IMG/VR virus record: IMGVR_UViG_3300004463_000175
Coordinates: 1-23,646 of that record
Source of the DNA: a virus
DNA length: 23,646 bases
Reading direction: 5' to 3' (one strand)
Within the stretch, counting starts at the first letter, position 1, and every line of letters begins with the position of its first letter. Shown here piece after piece: positions 16,401 through 22,907 of this stretch. The position numbers were made by a program, and so were the translations under genes. Below the pieces are notes generated by a model that saw only the letters and a program-made list of their open reading frames with translations, was not told where the DNA came from and searched no databases.

Positions 16401-17343
16401 CGGTTACGGCGAGCTGATGGGTGGAACTCGTCGAGGCGCGACGTCTTACGCGCGCTGGTTCGCCGACCAGAACCGGTTCACGACCAACTTCAACTACGCC
16501 CGACGAGGCGATCTGGTGTGCTATTCGGACAACTGGCCGCGCGTCACCCACATCGGCATCTACATGGGCGACGGCACGGCCATCAGCGCCCTGAACCCTG
16601 CCCTCGGGGTGCGGAGACACCGGGTCAACGGGATCGGGGTGCCGATTGTCGGAGCGTGCTTGATGGCCTACCCATCAGGCGTCTCTCGTTCGAGTACCGA
16701 TGGGGCGGACATTCTCGCGACAGGCACGGATGTCGCGCCTGATCCCGCTGACGTCGAGGTCTTGCCTGACCCGGCTCCCACGGGCCACATCTACCGACCT
16801 ATCCCGCAATGCCAGTTCGGCTGGGGGACGCAATGGGACGGGCAGAACTGCAACATGGCCGCAGCCGCTATGGCCCTCGATCGGCACACGCTCGGTAACT
16901 ACACGCCTACCAATGGGACCCCACGTAGCACACCACCGAACATGCGGCTGTACAGCGGACGCATCGGAGCCGATAGCCTGAACCGACTGGGAACCACCAT
17001 CGCCGATGCCGTGACGGCTTGGAGTGCTGGTTGGAGCGAGGTGTTGCTCTCGCCTGGCGCAGTGAACTGGGACTACTTCGTCGCCCAGATCCGGGATGGC
17101 CGCGGAGCAATCCTGCATGGCCGCGAGTCAGCATTGCCAGAGGAGTTCAGGCGCTCCAACTGGCAGGACGCGCACGCGCTGTATGTCAATGAGATCCTCA
17201 CCGACGACAGCTTCTGGGTCGTCGACCCGCTTGGGCAGCAGGCGGCGATCTTCCAGCCCGACGTGCTTAAGGCTTATGCCCAGTCGCTCTATGGTGCCGA
17301 CATCATCATCTGCGGACTGACGCGGAGGACCCCACAAAGCTAA
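13483..17343 (+). CDS. Tail hub protein with lytic transglycosylase, NlpC/P60 and C39-like peptidase domains
   Basis: A 1286-residue protein. Residues 1 to about 345 resemble the tail-hub protein encoded next (V-D-I-T, F-Y-I-D-P-D-R, D-A-L-I-W-G). About 355-485 is a transglycosylase SLT domain: I-G-K-I-E-S-N with catalytic Glu368, then A-Y-G-R-W-Q-V-M-P. The hub part then resumes (P-V-R-R-L-E-M-T-F-P-T). About 560-850 is an unrecognised beta-rich region with a four-cysteine cluster (Cys777, 787, 798, 805). About 852-914 is an Ig-like beta module. About 938-1060 is NlpC/P60 (F-D-C-S-G-L, Cys962; T-H-I-G-I-Y-M-G-D-G, His1023). About 1095-1286 resembles a C39-family peptidase (Q-N-C-N-M-A-A-A, Cys1123; D-A-H-A-L, His1231; Asp1248). 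It probably drills the peptidoglycan at entry. ATG overlaps the tape measure stop (TGATG). Confidence 0.92.
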   Translation: MVAVQVLYEGVDITADVKFDEARFTSRAGPDAGEAEIKVRDKEHVYAPGFFQVGGTLELFIDGVRQWDGWVMSKDRVWSFPAEDTRDVARLTSWTRLRGYDRNILFSRRFHLDKNNPVNLDFGTYQAGAIDQVVVRDILDRFTTLEEDGLDLVSGIAAVGAIDPYVSIKAASAGESLGTSMQGISSQNGAVFYIDPDRVFRYVDDTTETAPFALSDQPADGEVGYRELTIWEDGQQLFNDALIWGVGQGSPNPVFARVESEDSISLHGRLQFGGFERAMYVQQSVQRRADTLVNGSPGHNRGHKEDAVQIDCVIYEPGLRVGMGVGFRSFSWDFGDLTLDLADLVYTPGNYNKNTEFERLLVSIGKIESNNNYTRQNKRSKAYGRWQVMPGNWRVWGPLALGLPRSVGVASRDIDPLHWYPPATPQNQDTVVRWRMGKMYQTKGQDPRRVAAAWRSGASVGSREASTWGRGTLKYVNHACMPLGYAEVTTSTTLDPISEPDYDREDFQPGENSDDVYPVRRLEMTFPTPDSVRYRVIMSHFPDTPWAYRDPLPPLDPRPGFQWTDYFTLYSPIPGGEWPPFSDVATLSTNAPARSFTGLLNALSLSKGETGTRQGKGLYSSVGIQFGFAAGIPWYETNCGLGPGGWTYWETSERWYPLKTLFQSEFFMVGLDSQGNPVYKTLAEINEHYPIEVRLTGTGVLSGYTPSLTLRYANVDPVEPSGQVHYGEGTKLGIMSLDGGVAGERGFDFANAGTILIPPGTIQGPSPWFVLAPSWECAHVGPPSYYCDPYYSGNAYGCGGRGPRCSGEGNSGVVNLVTGPNWELEVVGWPTSGLDDWASSQWTGSDSGGSVWYGNTFRTTFPYIAGTLEISYQGVKLTRGVEYTETDPAAGVFTLNQTFAGEVTLVVTYRVAYGSSPTSPMPGEPGGDVINDSALGAVIAMTIAQLGKPYVFGTEGPNTFDCSGLIYYVFKATGYGELMGGTRRGATSYARWFADQNRFTTNFNYARRGDLVCYSDNWPRVTHIGIYMGDGTAISALNPALGVRRHRVNGIGVPIVGACLMAYPSGVSRSSTDGADILATGTDVAPDPADVEVLPDPAPTGHIYRPIPQCQFGWGTQWDGQNCNMAAAAMALDRHTLGNYTPTNGTPRSTPPNMRLYSGRIGADSLNRLGTTIADAVTAWSAGWSEVLLSPGAVNWDYFVAQIRDGRGAILHGRESALPEEFRRSNWQDAHALYVNEILTDDSFWVVDPLGQQAAIFQPDVLKAYAQSLYGADIIICGLTRRTPQS

Positions 17344-18965
17344 TGCCCTCGCCCTCGACCATCCAGATCCTGTTCAACAACACCGAAGACATCACGCGCT
17401 ACTGCACCTTCGCCCAGTCGCACTTCGAGACTGTCGGAACCGGCCTGCCCGGTACTGGCAGGCTGGTGCTCAAGGACCCCAACCGCGAGTTGCAGTTCCA
17501 GACCGGCGACGAGATCAAGGTCATTGTCGATGGCATTGCGATGTGGGGCGGGGTGCTCCTGGGCAAGGGCAAGGGCCACTTCTTCCCGGTCGTCGACTCG
17601 ACCGACATCGACGCGGTCCACGACGTCCAGTGGCAGCTCAACCCAACTGACTTCAACATCTGGATGGACAAGCGGGTCATTCGTGACACCTCGGACTACC
17701 TGCATCGCATTCGCCTGCCCAACGCAACGAAGCTGGGCCACATCATCAAGCAGGGCATGGCCGACTACATGGACGAGGTGCCCGGACTCGACTTCACTAC
17801 GCATGTCATCAACACCAAGATCGACGTCTCGGACCCTGATGGTGCGCTCCTGCTGGATCAGGGCAAGACCTGGCGCGAGCAGGCTGACTGGTGCGTCCAG
17901 CAGGGTGGCTTCGTGTGGTACATCGACCCGGACAAGAAGCTCCACTTCGAGGCATTCCGGGACCTGCTCCATCCATGGGGCTTTACCGACCGCTATCCGA
18001 ACAAGGTGACGTCCATCGGGTTCCGCGAGGGCACTGTCAGCGAAGACGGGATGCAGATGGTCACAGACGCCCTGGTGTGGGGCGGACAGGCCAACCATCT
18101 CGAGGACGCCCCGGAGAATGTGCAGCAGGTGTTCTTTGCACGCTTCCCTGACCCGCCAGCGAACGCGTTTGATATCAAGGGCGTCCATTACCCCATAGGG
18201 GCCGAAGAGGACGCGATCGACCGGCTCGCGCAGTATGGTCGTTGGCAACGCGCCGAGATCCACTTCGGCCAGGACCCGTACATCGACCAGGCATCCGTCA
18301 CCCAGAGGGCGGTGGCGATCACGGTCGGGCCGAAATACTCCGCGGACAACTACGACACGGGGACCGATCTCGACGGCGAAGACGTGGGTCTCAATAAACC
18401 TGTCTGGCAGATCAGCCTGACCTGGTTCGCTCACGACGTCCCCGGCAAGGTCCACCTGCGCCCGGGCAACATCGTGCCGCTGAACTTCTACACGCTCGGC
18501 GTCGACGCGGCGCATCCGCTATCGCTGCTGCTGCCACTGCGCACGCTGCGCATGTCGTTCCCCACCCTGCCGTCTGAGCTGCCTGGCGAAGATCCACAGA
18601 CCTACGTTCGCTTCGATGGCGAGTTCGGCATCAGCTACAGCGATACGCGCTACCTGTGGCGCTTCCTGAGAGCCCGTGGCGGTGATCCGCAGACCGTCTT
18701 GACGACTGTCTCGAATGCCTCCACCTCGAGCCAGCCCGGTGCGATAGGCGGCTTCTTCCCGAACGAGGCGCCCAACGGCTCGCGCATCGACTTCACGCTG
18801 CCCTTCGGCTACATCGTGGGTACGACCGAGGTCTATCTCAACGGTCTACTCCAGCGTTCACGCTTTGAGTACCTCGAGGCCGACCCAGCCAACGGCATCA
18901 TTCGCTTCGCCACGGCGCCCTTCGCAGATGACACCATCTGGGTCGTGTGCCGGACTGCGGGGTGA
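17343..18965 (+). CDS. Tail hub / baseplate protein, paralogue of the preceding gene
   Basis: The 540-residue protein shares its plan with the preceding hub protein but lacks the enzyme domains. Parallel landmarks are I-Q-I-L-F-N-N-T-E-D-I-T against V-Q-V-L-Y-E-G-V-D-I-T; V-W-Y-I-D-P-D-K against V-F-Y-I-D-P-D-R; D-A-L-V-W-G against D-A-L-I-W-G; and P-L-R-T-L-R-M-S-F-P-T against P-V-R-R-L-E-M-T-F-P-T. It ends with the Ig-like beta module (about 479-540: V-Y-L-N-G-L-L, F-E-Y-L-E-A-D-P-A-N-G-I-I-R-F) that ends the protein. The role is probably the ring or cap at the tail tip, but which of the two is the distal-tail and which the hub component is not settled by sequence reading. The start overlaps the previous stop in TAATG. 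Confidence 0.8.
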   Translation: MPSPSTIQILFNNTEDITRYCTFAQSHFETVGTGLPGTGRLVLKDPNRELQFQTGDEIKVIVDGIAMWGGVLLGKGKGHFFPVVDSTDIDAVHDVQWQLNPTDFNIWMDKRVIRDTSDYLHRIRLPNATKLGHIIKQGMADYMDEVPGLDFTTHVINTKIDVSDPDGALLLDQGKTWREQADWCVQQGGFVWYIDPDKKLHFEAFRDLLHPWGFTDRYPNKVTSIGFREGTVSEDGMQMVTDALVWGGQANHLEDAPENVQQVFFARFPDPPANAFDIKGVHYPIGAEEDAIDRLAQYGRWQRAEIHFGQDPYIDQASVTQRAVAITVGPKYSADNYDTGTDLDGEDVGLNKPVWQISLTWFAHDVPGKVHLRPGNIVPLNFYTLGVDAAHPLSLLLPLRTLRMSFPTLPSELPGEDPQTYVRFDGEFGISYSDTRYLWRFLRARGGDPQTVLTTVSNASTSSQPGAIGGFFPNEAPNGSRIDFTLPFGYIVGTTEVYLNGLLQRSRFEYLEADPANGIIRFATAPFADDTIWVVCRTAG

Positions 18966-18968
18966 TAA

Positions 18969-19376
18969 GTGGCGAGCTTCACCTTAAGCTCATGGGTGAT
19001 CTCAGGCCGCCATCGTCATCACCGAACGCGAGACCACTTCGGGGCTGACTCAGACCTCTACGTCACGCTCGAGGAGCCGATCGCCCACTGGGGCGCAGGG
19101 ACCCCGCTGCACTATGTCCTGGCCGAGCTTTGGGACCGTCAGGCTGCGTTTGCCAGCGGAGATCACCAGGTCCGGGTGCTCTACCTCAACTCCTGGGTAA
19201 TGACGACCTCGGTCAACGAGGGCGGGCGGGGGATCAAGGCACTCGACGCCATCGTCAAACGCACCCCTACCGGCAGCTTCACGATCCAGGCTCTTATCGT
19301 TACCGGTGGCTCAGCCACACTCGATGCGTGGGTCAGCGGAGCGGCCAGCCTCTCTCTCAATGCCTGGGTCGTCTAG
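18969..19376 (+). CDS. Short tail-tip protein with SFTLDA-type repeats
   Basis: A 135-residue protein made of two parts. Residues 13-70 form a domain (H-F-G-A-D-S-D-L-Y-V-T-L, W-G-A-G-T-P, V-L-A-E-L-W-D) that recurs in the next gene. The rest, and the first ten residues, consist of short beta repeats: SFTLSSWVI, SFTIQALIV, SATLDAWV and SLSLNAWVV. No enzyme motif is visible. It looks like a small adhesin or fibre-base protein, a miniature of the next gene. GTG at 18969 follows the hub stop by three bases, with only a weak G-run as ribosome site. Confidence 0.7.
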   Translation: MASFTLSSWVISGRHRHHRTRDHFGADSDLYVTLEEPIAHWGAGTPLHYVLAELWDRQAAFASGDHQVRVLYLNSWVMTTSVNEGGRGIKALDAIVKRTPTGSFTIQALIVTGGSATLDAWVSGAASLSLNAWVV

Positions 19377-19379
19377 GCA

Positions 19380-21335
19380 ATGCCCAAGTTCGTCGCCGTT
19401 GGCGACGCCGCCAAGCAGGCCGGGTCCGAGGATGGCTATATCTGGCTGGAGCAGTTGGCGGGACTTCCTGGTGCGATCTACACGGTCGCCTGGGCGTATG
19501 GCGTATGGCTGGCCGCGGGGAATAACGACACCGCGGCGCGTTCAGTCGATGGCGAGAACTGGTCAGCGATCACCATCGGCTCCACCTACAACGTGTGGGG
19601 GTTTGCCCACAACGGCACAACCTGGGTCGCCGTCGATGGGTACGGGCAGGTCTTCACCAGTTCAGATGGAGAGACCTGGACACTGCAATCAACCCCGCTC
19701 GATGGGGCAAACGGCGACGCGCTATATGCGTTGGCCTATGACGAGGTAAACGGGCTCTTCATCGCGGTTGGCGAAAAGAGTTACGGGGTCCAAGGCGCAA
19801 TCATCACCAGTCCAGACGGAACGACCTGGACCGAGCGGACCGCGCCCGCTGGCTACAACTCCATCGCTTGCGTGGCCGCTGGCAACGGCATCTCAGTAAT
19901 CGGAAAGACGATCTCGGGCACAGGCACGGGGACCCAGAAGCTGGCATCGGGTACGACCGGGACGAGCTGGACGCCGCAGACGGCCTTCGATGCCACCTCC
20001 CGGCCGCTCGCGATCGCGCACGGCAATGGGTTTGTCGCCGCGGGCACTCAGGGGAAGCTCTACACGTCTAGCGACGGCGTCACATGGACTCCACAGATCT
20101 CCTTCTTTGACACCTCGGCCATCAACGGGGTGAGCTACAGCCAGGTCCTAGAGCGTTGGGTCGCGGTTGGCGGCTCAGGCAAGCTGGCCGCGAGCAATGA
20201 CGGCTTAGGCTGGACGCTACAGATCACCCCGTTCGATACGTCGACCATCTGGGCGGTTACATCTGGTGGCGGCAACGCTGCCGCCTTTGCAATGGACGCC
20301 TGGGTCCTTGCCACCCCGCGTCTCTACCTTGACGCCTATGTCCTAGCCGAGACGAGCGAGCGCATCTCGGCTACGTTCCTGAACGCCTACACCAGGAACG
20401 ACGCGTGGGACGACCCTCCCCTGCTGCGTAACTCTCGTGCCGTCCACGATCGGCGCGAGATGCACTTCGGCGTCCAAAGCGCGCTGCTGGTGGAGCTGTC
20501 CAGCGGGATTGGCACCTTCTCCGCGGGCTCGACCGTCGAGGATGTGGTCCGATACCTATGGGGGCAACTCGGCGACGCCGAGGCGTTCTGGGGTGCTCGC
20601 TTCACGCTCGGGGCGATCGCGCGGGTCATCAAGACCGGCAGCGCCACCCTCAACGCGTATATCAAGGCCGCCTTCCAGCTCGACGCCATCGTGCTCGTCG
20701 TTCGGAGCGGCGGCATCACGCTCAACGCGATCATCAAGACGACAGGCGTGGGCAGCTTCACAGCCGATGCCGAGGTCGAGGTTGGTCCGGCCTCCTTCAC
20801 GCTCGACGCGATCGTCCTCGCCTCCGGCGCGGGCAGCCCGACACTGGACGCAATCGTCCGCGCGAGTGGCGCTGGAAGCCTGACGCTGGACGCCAACTCG
20901 GTCATCAGGGTCGCGGGCACGCCAGTGCTCGATGCCTGGATCAAGGCCACGCTCACAGGCAGCTTCACACTCGACGCCAGCACACCGCTAGGCGCTGAGT
21001 CGGGCCTGCTGGGCGACCACACTCTCGGCCGTCACGAACTGGGTGGACCAGTGAGCACGGCAAGCTCCCCGACAGCGAGCTTCACCGCCGATGCAATCGT
21101 GCTGGCAGTGGTAAGCGGGACGGCGACGGTCGACGCGGTGGTGAAGGCCACGGTCAGCGCGACGTTCACACTCGACGCCTCCATAGGCCCACCGCCAGGC
21201 GGCTTCACCGCTGATGCGATCATCAAGGCGACGGTCAGCGGCAGCTTCACCCTCAACGCGGAGGTCCCGGGCGGTGGCGAGTCAGGGCTCCTCGGCGATC
21301 ACATCCTTGGCCAGCATGAACTCGGAGGCGATTAG
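19380..21335 (+). CDS. Asp-box propeller plus SFTLDA-repeat tail adhesin
   Basis: The 651-residue protein has three parts. Residues 30-285 contain six Asp-box (BNR-like) turns of the form S-x-D-G-x-x-W at about 55, 94, 144, 190, 230 and 271, spaced 39-49 residues, which predicts a six-bladed beta propeller. Residues about 350-415 repeat the domain of the preceding gene (H-F-G-V-Q-S-A-L-L-V-E-L ... L-W-G). Residues about 300-345 and 405-651 carry more than a dozen short repeats around S-F-T-L-D-A-I-V, with an E-S-G-L-L-G-D-H element at 540-556 and again at 634-650. Propellers of this type bind sugars; a sialidase active site (Arg triad) was not identified. The likely role is host-surface binding at the tail tip. 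No secretion signal is visible. ATG at 19380 follows the previous stop by three bases. Confidence 0.8.
   Translation: MPKFVAVGDAAKQAGSEDGYIWLEQLAGLPGAIYTVAWAYGVWLAAGNNDTAARSVDGENWSAITIGSTYNVWGFAHNGTTWVAVDGYGQVFTSSDGETWTLQSTPLDGANGDALYALAYDEVNGLFIAVGEKSYGVQGAIITSPDGTTWTERTAPAGYNSIACVAAGNGISVIGKTISGTGTGTQKLASGTTGTSWTPQTAFDATSRPLAIAHGNGFVAAGTQGKLYTSSDGVTWTPQISFFDTSAINGVSYSQVLERWVAVGGSGKLAASNDGLGWTLQITPFDTSTIWAVTSGGGNAAAFAMDAWVLATPRLYLDAYVLAETSERISATFLNAYTRNDAWDDPPLLRNSRAVHDRREMHFGVQSALLVELSSGIGTFSAGSTVEDVVRYLWGQLGDAEAFWGARFTLGAIARVIKTGSATLNAYIKAAFQLDAIVLVVRSGGITLNAIIKTTGVGSFTADAEVEVGPASFTLDAIVLASGAGSPTLDAIVRASGAGSLTLDANSVIRVAGTPVLDAWIKATLTGSFTLDASTPLGAESGLLGDHTLGRHELGGPVSTASSPTASFTADAIVLAVVSGTATVDAVVKATVSATFTLDASIGPPPGGFTADAIIKATVSGSFTLNAEVPGGGESGLLGDHILGQHELGGD
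20590..21329 (+). repeat. SFTLDA protein-coding repeat tract
   Basis: Imperfect repeats about 15-22 codons long, each built round a [S/G]-[F/A/L]-T-[L/A/V]-[D/N]-A-x-[V/I] core. At DNA level the core often reads GGCAGCTTCAC (for example near 20752, 20959 and 21240), so the tract is a likely substrate for unit gain or loss by recombination. Further units lie at 20290-20394 and in the preceding gene (18969-19376). Confidence 0.8.
20997..21329 (+). repeat. Duplicated LLGDH element bounding a repeat block
   Basis: Two 17-codon copies, at 20997-21047 and 21279-21329, encode E-S-G-L-L-G-D-H-[T/I]-L-G-[R/Q]-H-E-L-G-G. They differ at two residues and at many third codon positions, which argues for an old duplication kept by selection. 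The second copy nearly ends the protein. Confidence 0.85.
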
Positions 21336-22039
21336 TGGAACGGTTCACCAACAACGGCGAGAGCACGCTTGGATCTGGCATTGACAACGCCGTCACGTCG
21401 TTGACGGTGGCCAGCGCCAGCTCATTCCCGACAGCAGGCAACTTCCGCATCCGCATAGATGACGAGATCATGCTCGTGACGGGCGTCTCGGGCACCACGT
21501 TCACCGTGACCCGGGCAAGCGAAGGGACTGCCGCCGCCTCGCATAGCAGCGGCGCGACGGTGCGTCATGTGCTTACGGCTGGGGCTATCGCCGCAGCCCT
21601 GGAGTGGGCGACGGTCACGAAGGGCAGCGATGAGAGCCGAAACACGACAACAACCCTGGCAGTGGATGGCGAACTGGTAACGCCAGCCCTGACCTCGGGC
21701 AAGGTCTACGAGTTTGAGGCGCTCATCATTTATGCCTCGCCCGTTGGCGGCGGCACTCCGGACATCAAGATTACATTCGGTGAGGACACGACTCCGCGTG
21801 GGGATTGGCACTACCTGGGTGAAACCACGACTGGCGCGGTAGCACATGGTGGCACCCTTACCGAAAACGACAACGCAGCGGCGTTCGGCACCAAGACGAA
21901 TAAGTGGTGCGTGAAGGTGACGGGCTTCCACATCAGCAATGGCGGGGCGTTCGGGCTGTACTGGGCGCAGAACACGAGCAACGGCAACGACACGACCGTT
22001 TATGCGGGCTCACGCTTGCGCTACAAGCAGGTCGACTGA
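21335..22039 (+). CDS. Tail fibre-like protein
   Basis: The 234-residue protein starts with a module seen in many phage fibre and minor tail proteins: I-D-N-A-V-T-S-L-T-V, F-R-I-R-I-D-D-E-I-M-L-V-T, G-T-T-F-T-V-T-R and A-S-H-S-S-G-A-T-V (residues about 13-78). Residues about 90-234 form a separate beta-rich domain with T-T-T-T-L-A-V-D-G-E-L and G-S-R-L-R-Y-K-Q at the end, likely the distal, possibly ligand-binding, part. GTG at 21335 overlaps the previous stop (TAGTG) and has GGAGG at 21324-21328. The exact structural role is uncertain. Confidence 0.72.
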   Translation: MERFTNNGESTLGSGIDNAVTSLTVASASSFPTAGNFRIRIDDEIMLVTGVSGTTFTVTRASEGTAAASHSSGATVRHVLTAGAIAAALEWATVTKGSDESRNTTTTLAVDGELVTPALTSGKVYEFEALIIYASPVGGGTPDIKITFGEDTTPRGDWHYLGETTTGAVAHGGTLTENDNAAAFGTKTNKWCVKVTGFHISNGGAFGLYWAQNTSNGNDTTVYAGSRLRYKQVD

Positions 22040-22098
22040 GGCCCGTCTTCGGGGCTGGCCATGATGTAGACTCACGAGCAACTGAAGACCTGCGAACG

Positions 22099-22127
22099 GA
22101 CGCAGTCGGGGCCCACCTGACTGCGTC
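22099..22127 (+). terminator. 9-bp perfect hairpin between fibre and holin genes
   Basis: Bases 22099-22107 and 22119-22127 are perfect inverted complements with an 11-base loop, followed by a mixed T/C stretch (TCTTCGTGCTT). The hairpin lies in the largest intergenic gap near the end of the tail genes (22040-22151) and may be a weak terminator separating tail from lysis genes. Confidence 0.55.
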
Positions 22128-22151
22128 TCTTCGTGCTTAGGGAGGTACTGA

Positions 22152-22418
22152 ATGAATGCCGATCTGATCCGGCTCGCCTTCACCTACGCAATCGCGCTGG
22201 TCGCGCTGATCGGGGCGTTCCTGCTGATCTACGCCAAGCTGTCCGAGATCAGCGCCGAGTCACTGCTGGCGCTTGTGACCTTCGTGCTCGGCCTCGCCTT
22301 GGGTTTCGTGTTCAACCGCGAGTCGACCACCTCCGGCGCGCGTGCGGCGGAGCGCGCGGTCAGCCAGGGGGCCAATGCGGGCGTGATCCCGCCAGTACCG
22401 CCAGCACCACCAGCCTGA
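22152..22418 (+). CDS. Small two-span membrane protein, holin candidate
   Basis: An 88-residue protein with two predicted membrane helices (about residues 7-29 and 37-55) separated by a short polar turn, then a polar tail ending in Pro/Ala. Size and topology fit class II holins, which permeabilise the host membrane to start lysis, and its place directly after the tail fibre genes is usual for them. ATG at 22152 has a strong GGGAGG at 22140-22145. No family-specific motif can be named, and no endolysin gene is adjacent in this window. Confidence 0.6.
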   Translation: MNADLIRLAFTYAIALVALIGAFLLIYAKLSEISAESLLALVTFVLGLALGFVFNRESTTSGARAAERAVSQGANAGVIPPVPPAPPA

Positions 22419-22433
22419 GCACGGAGGCAGGGG

Positions 22434-22626
22434 ATGGCCCACACATTAGACGACTCGTAAGTTCGGGTGGACCCTGGTCTGTCCGAAGTGCTACCGCACC
22501 CCGACTCACTACGCCATCCTGAAGGTGCCGTCCGAGCCGGTGAATATGAACTGCCCCAACTGTGCCACGCGGCTTATCGACATCGAGCGGCTGCGCGAGC
22601 AACGCTCGACAGGGGTACGACAATAG
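22434..22626 (+). pseudogene. Zinc-ribbon microprotein with disrupted reading frame
   Basis: An ATG at 22434 with GGAGG at 22423-22427 opens M-A-H-T-L-D-D-S and meets TAA at 22458-22460. In the +1 frame directly after that point (22459-22626) the sequence reads as a compact zinc ribbon: L-V-C-P-K-C ... M-N-C-P-N-C-A-T-R-L, two CxxC pairs about 23 residues apart, then a helix to TAG at 22624-22626. The +1 frame has no ATG, GTG or TTG before the first CxxC. Joining the two gives about 64 residues. Either one base was inserted (a real broken gene or an assembly error), or the ribosome shifts +1 at TCG-TAA-G. Such small zinc ribbons are common in phages, with unknown roles. Confidence 0.65.
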
Positions 22627-22640
22627 AGGAGTAGGACCAG

Positions 22641-22904
22641 GTGGACGGAAGCGTTCTACAGCTTCTGCTGGTTACGGGCGCGGCCGGTGCGTTCTTCTTG
22701 GTCTTGAAGTGGCTTGCCGATGGCAAGTTCCACACGCACTCGGAGGTCGCAGGGCTGCGTGAAGACAAGAAGACGCTCCTGGCCATCAACAAGACCACCG
22801 CCGAGGCTCTCAAGCAGAGCAACGAGCTTCATCAGCGTGCTCTTGACACGATCGCCGAGTTGCGCGCCGAGAACGATAAGCTTCGACGGGGGACGTCGGG
22901 CTAA
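22641..22904 (+). CDS. Small membrane-anchored coiled-coil protein
   Basis: An 87-residue protein with one N-terminal membrane helix (about residues 5-25: L-L-L-V-T-G-A-A-G-A-F-F-L-V-L) followed by a charged heptad coiled coil to the end. The topology fits an i-spanin-like, antiholin or holin-accessory protein, none of which can be chosen from sequence alone. GTG at 22641 is preceded by AGGAG at 22627-22631, which lies at the end of the zinc-ribbon frame. Confidence 0.6.
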   Translation: MDGSVLQLLLVTGAAGAFFLVLKWLADGKFHTHSEVAGLREDKKTLLAINKTTAEALKQSNELHQRALDTIAELRAENDKLRRGTSG

Positions 22905-22907
22905 GCC

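Noticed and set aside
17340-18515. A 391-codon open frame on the - strand.
   Set aside because: It is the mirror of a strongly supported + strand hub gene with clear paralogy; its translation is rich in Val, Asp and Arg in the way of GC-rich antisense frames, and it lacks a domain or a good ribosome site.
20590-21329. Regular short repeats that might suggest a CRISPR array.
   Set aside because: Repeat units are in frame, vary at third codon positions and have no constant palindromic repeat with unrelated spacers; they encode a repeat protein.
22040-22060. A possible second small hairpin right after the fibre gene stop.
   Set aside because: The stem is only about four pairs with a mismatch; too weak to call beside the clear hairpin at 22099-22127.
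22133-22522. A + strand open frame of 129 codons overlapping the holin candidate and the zinc ribbon.
   Set aside because: Its translation is Arg/Ala-rich without domains, while the overlapping frames encode two membrane helices and a two-CxxC zinc ribbon.
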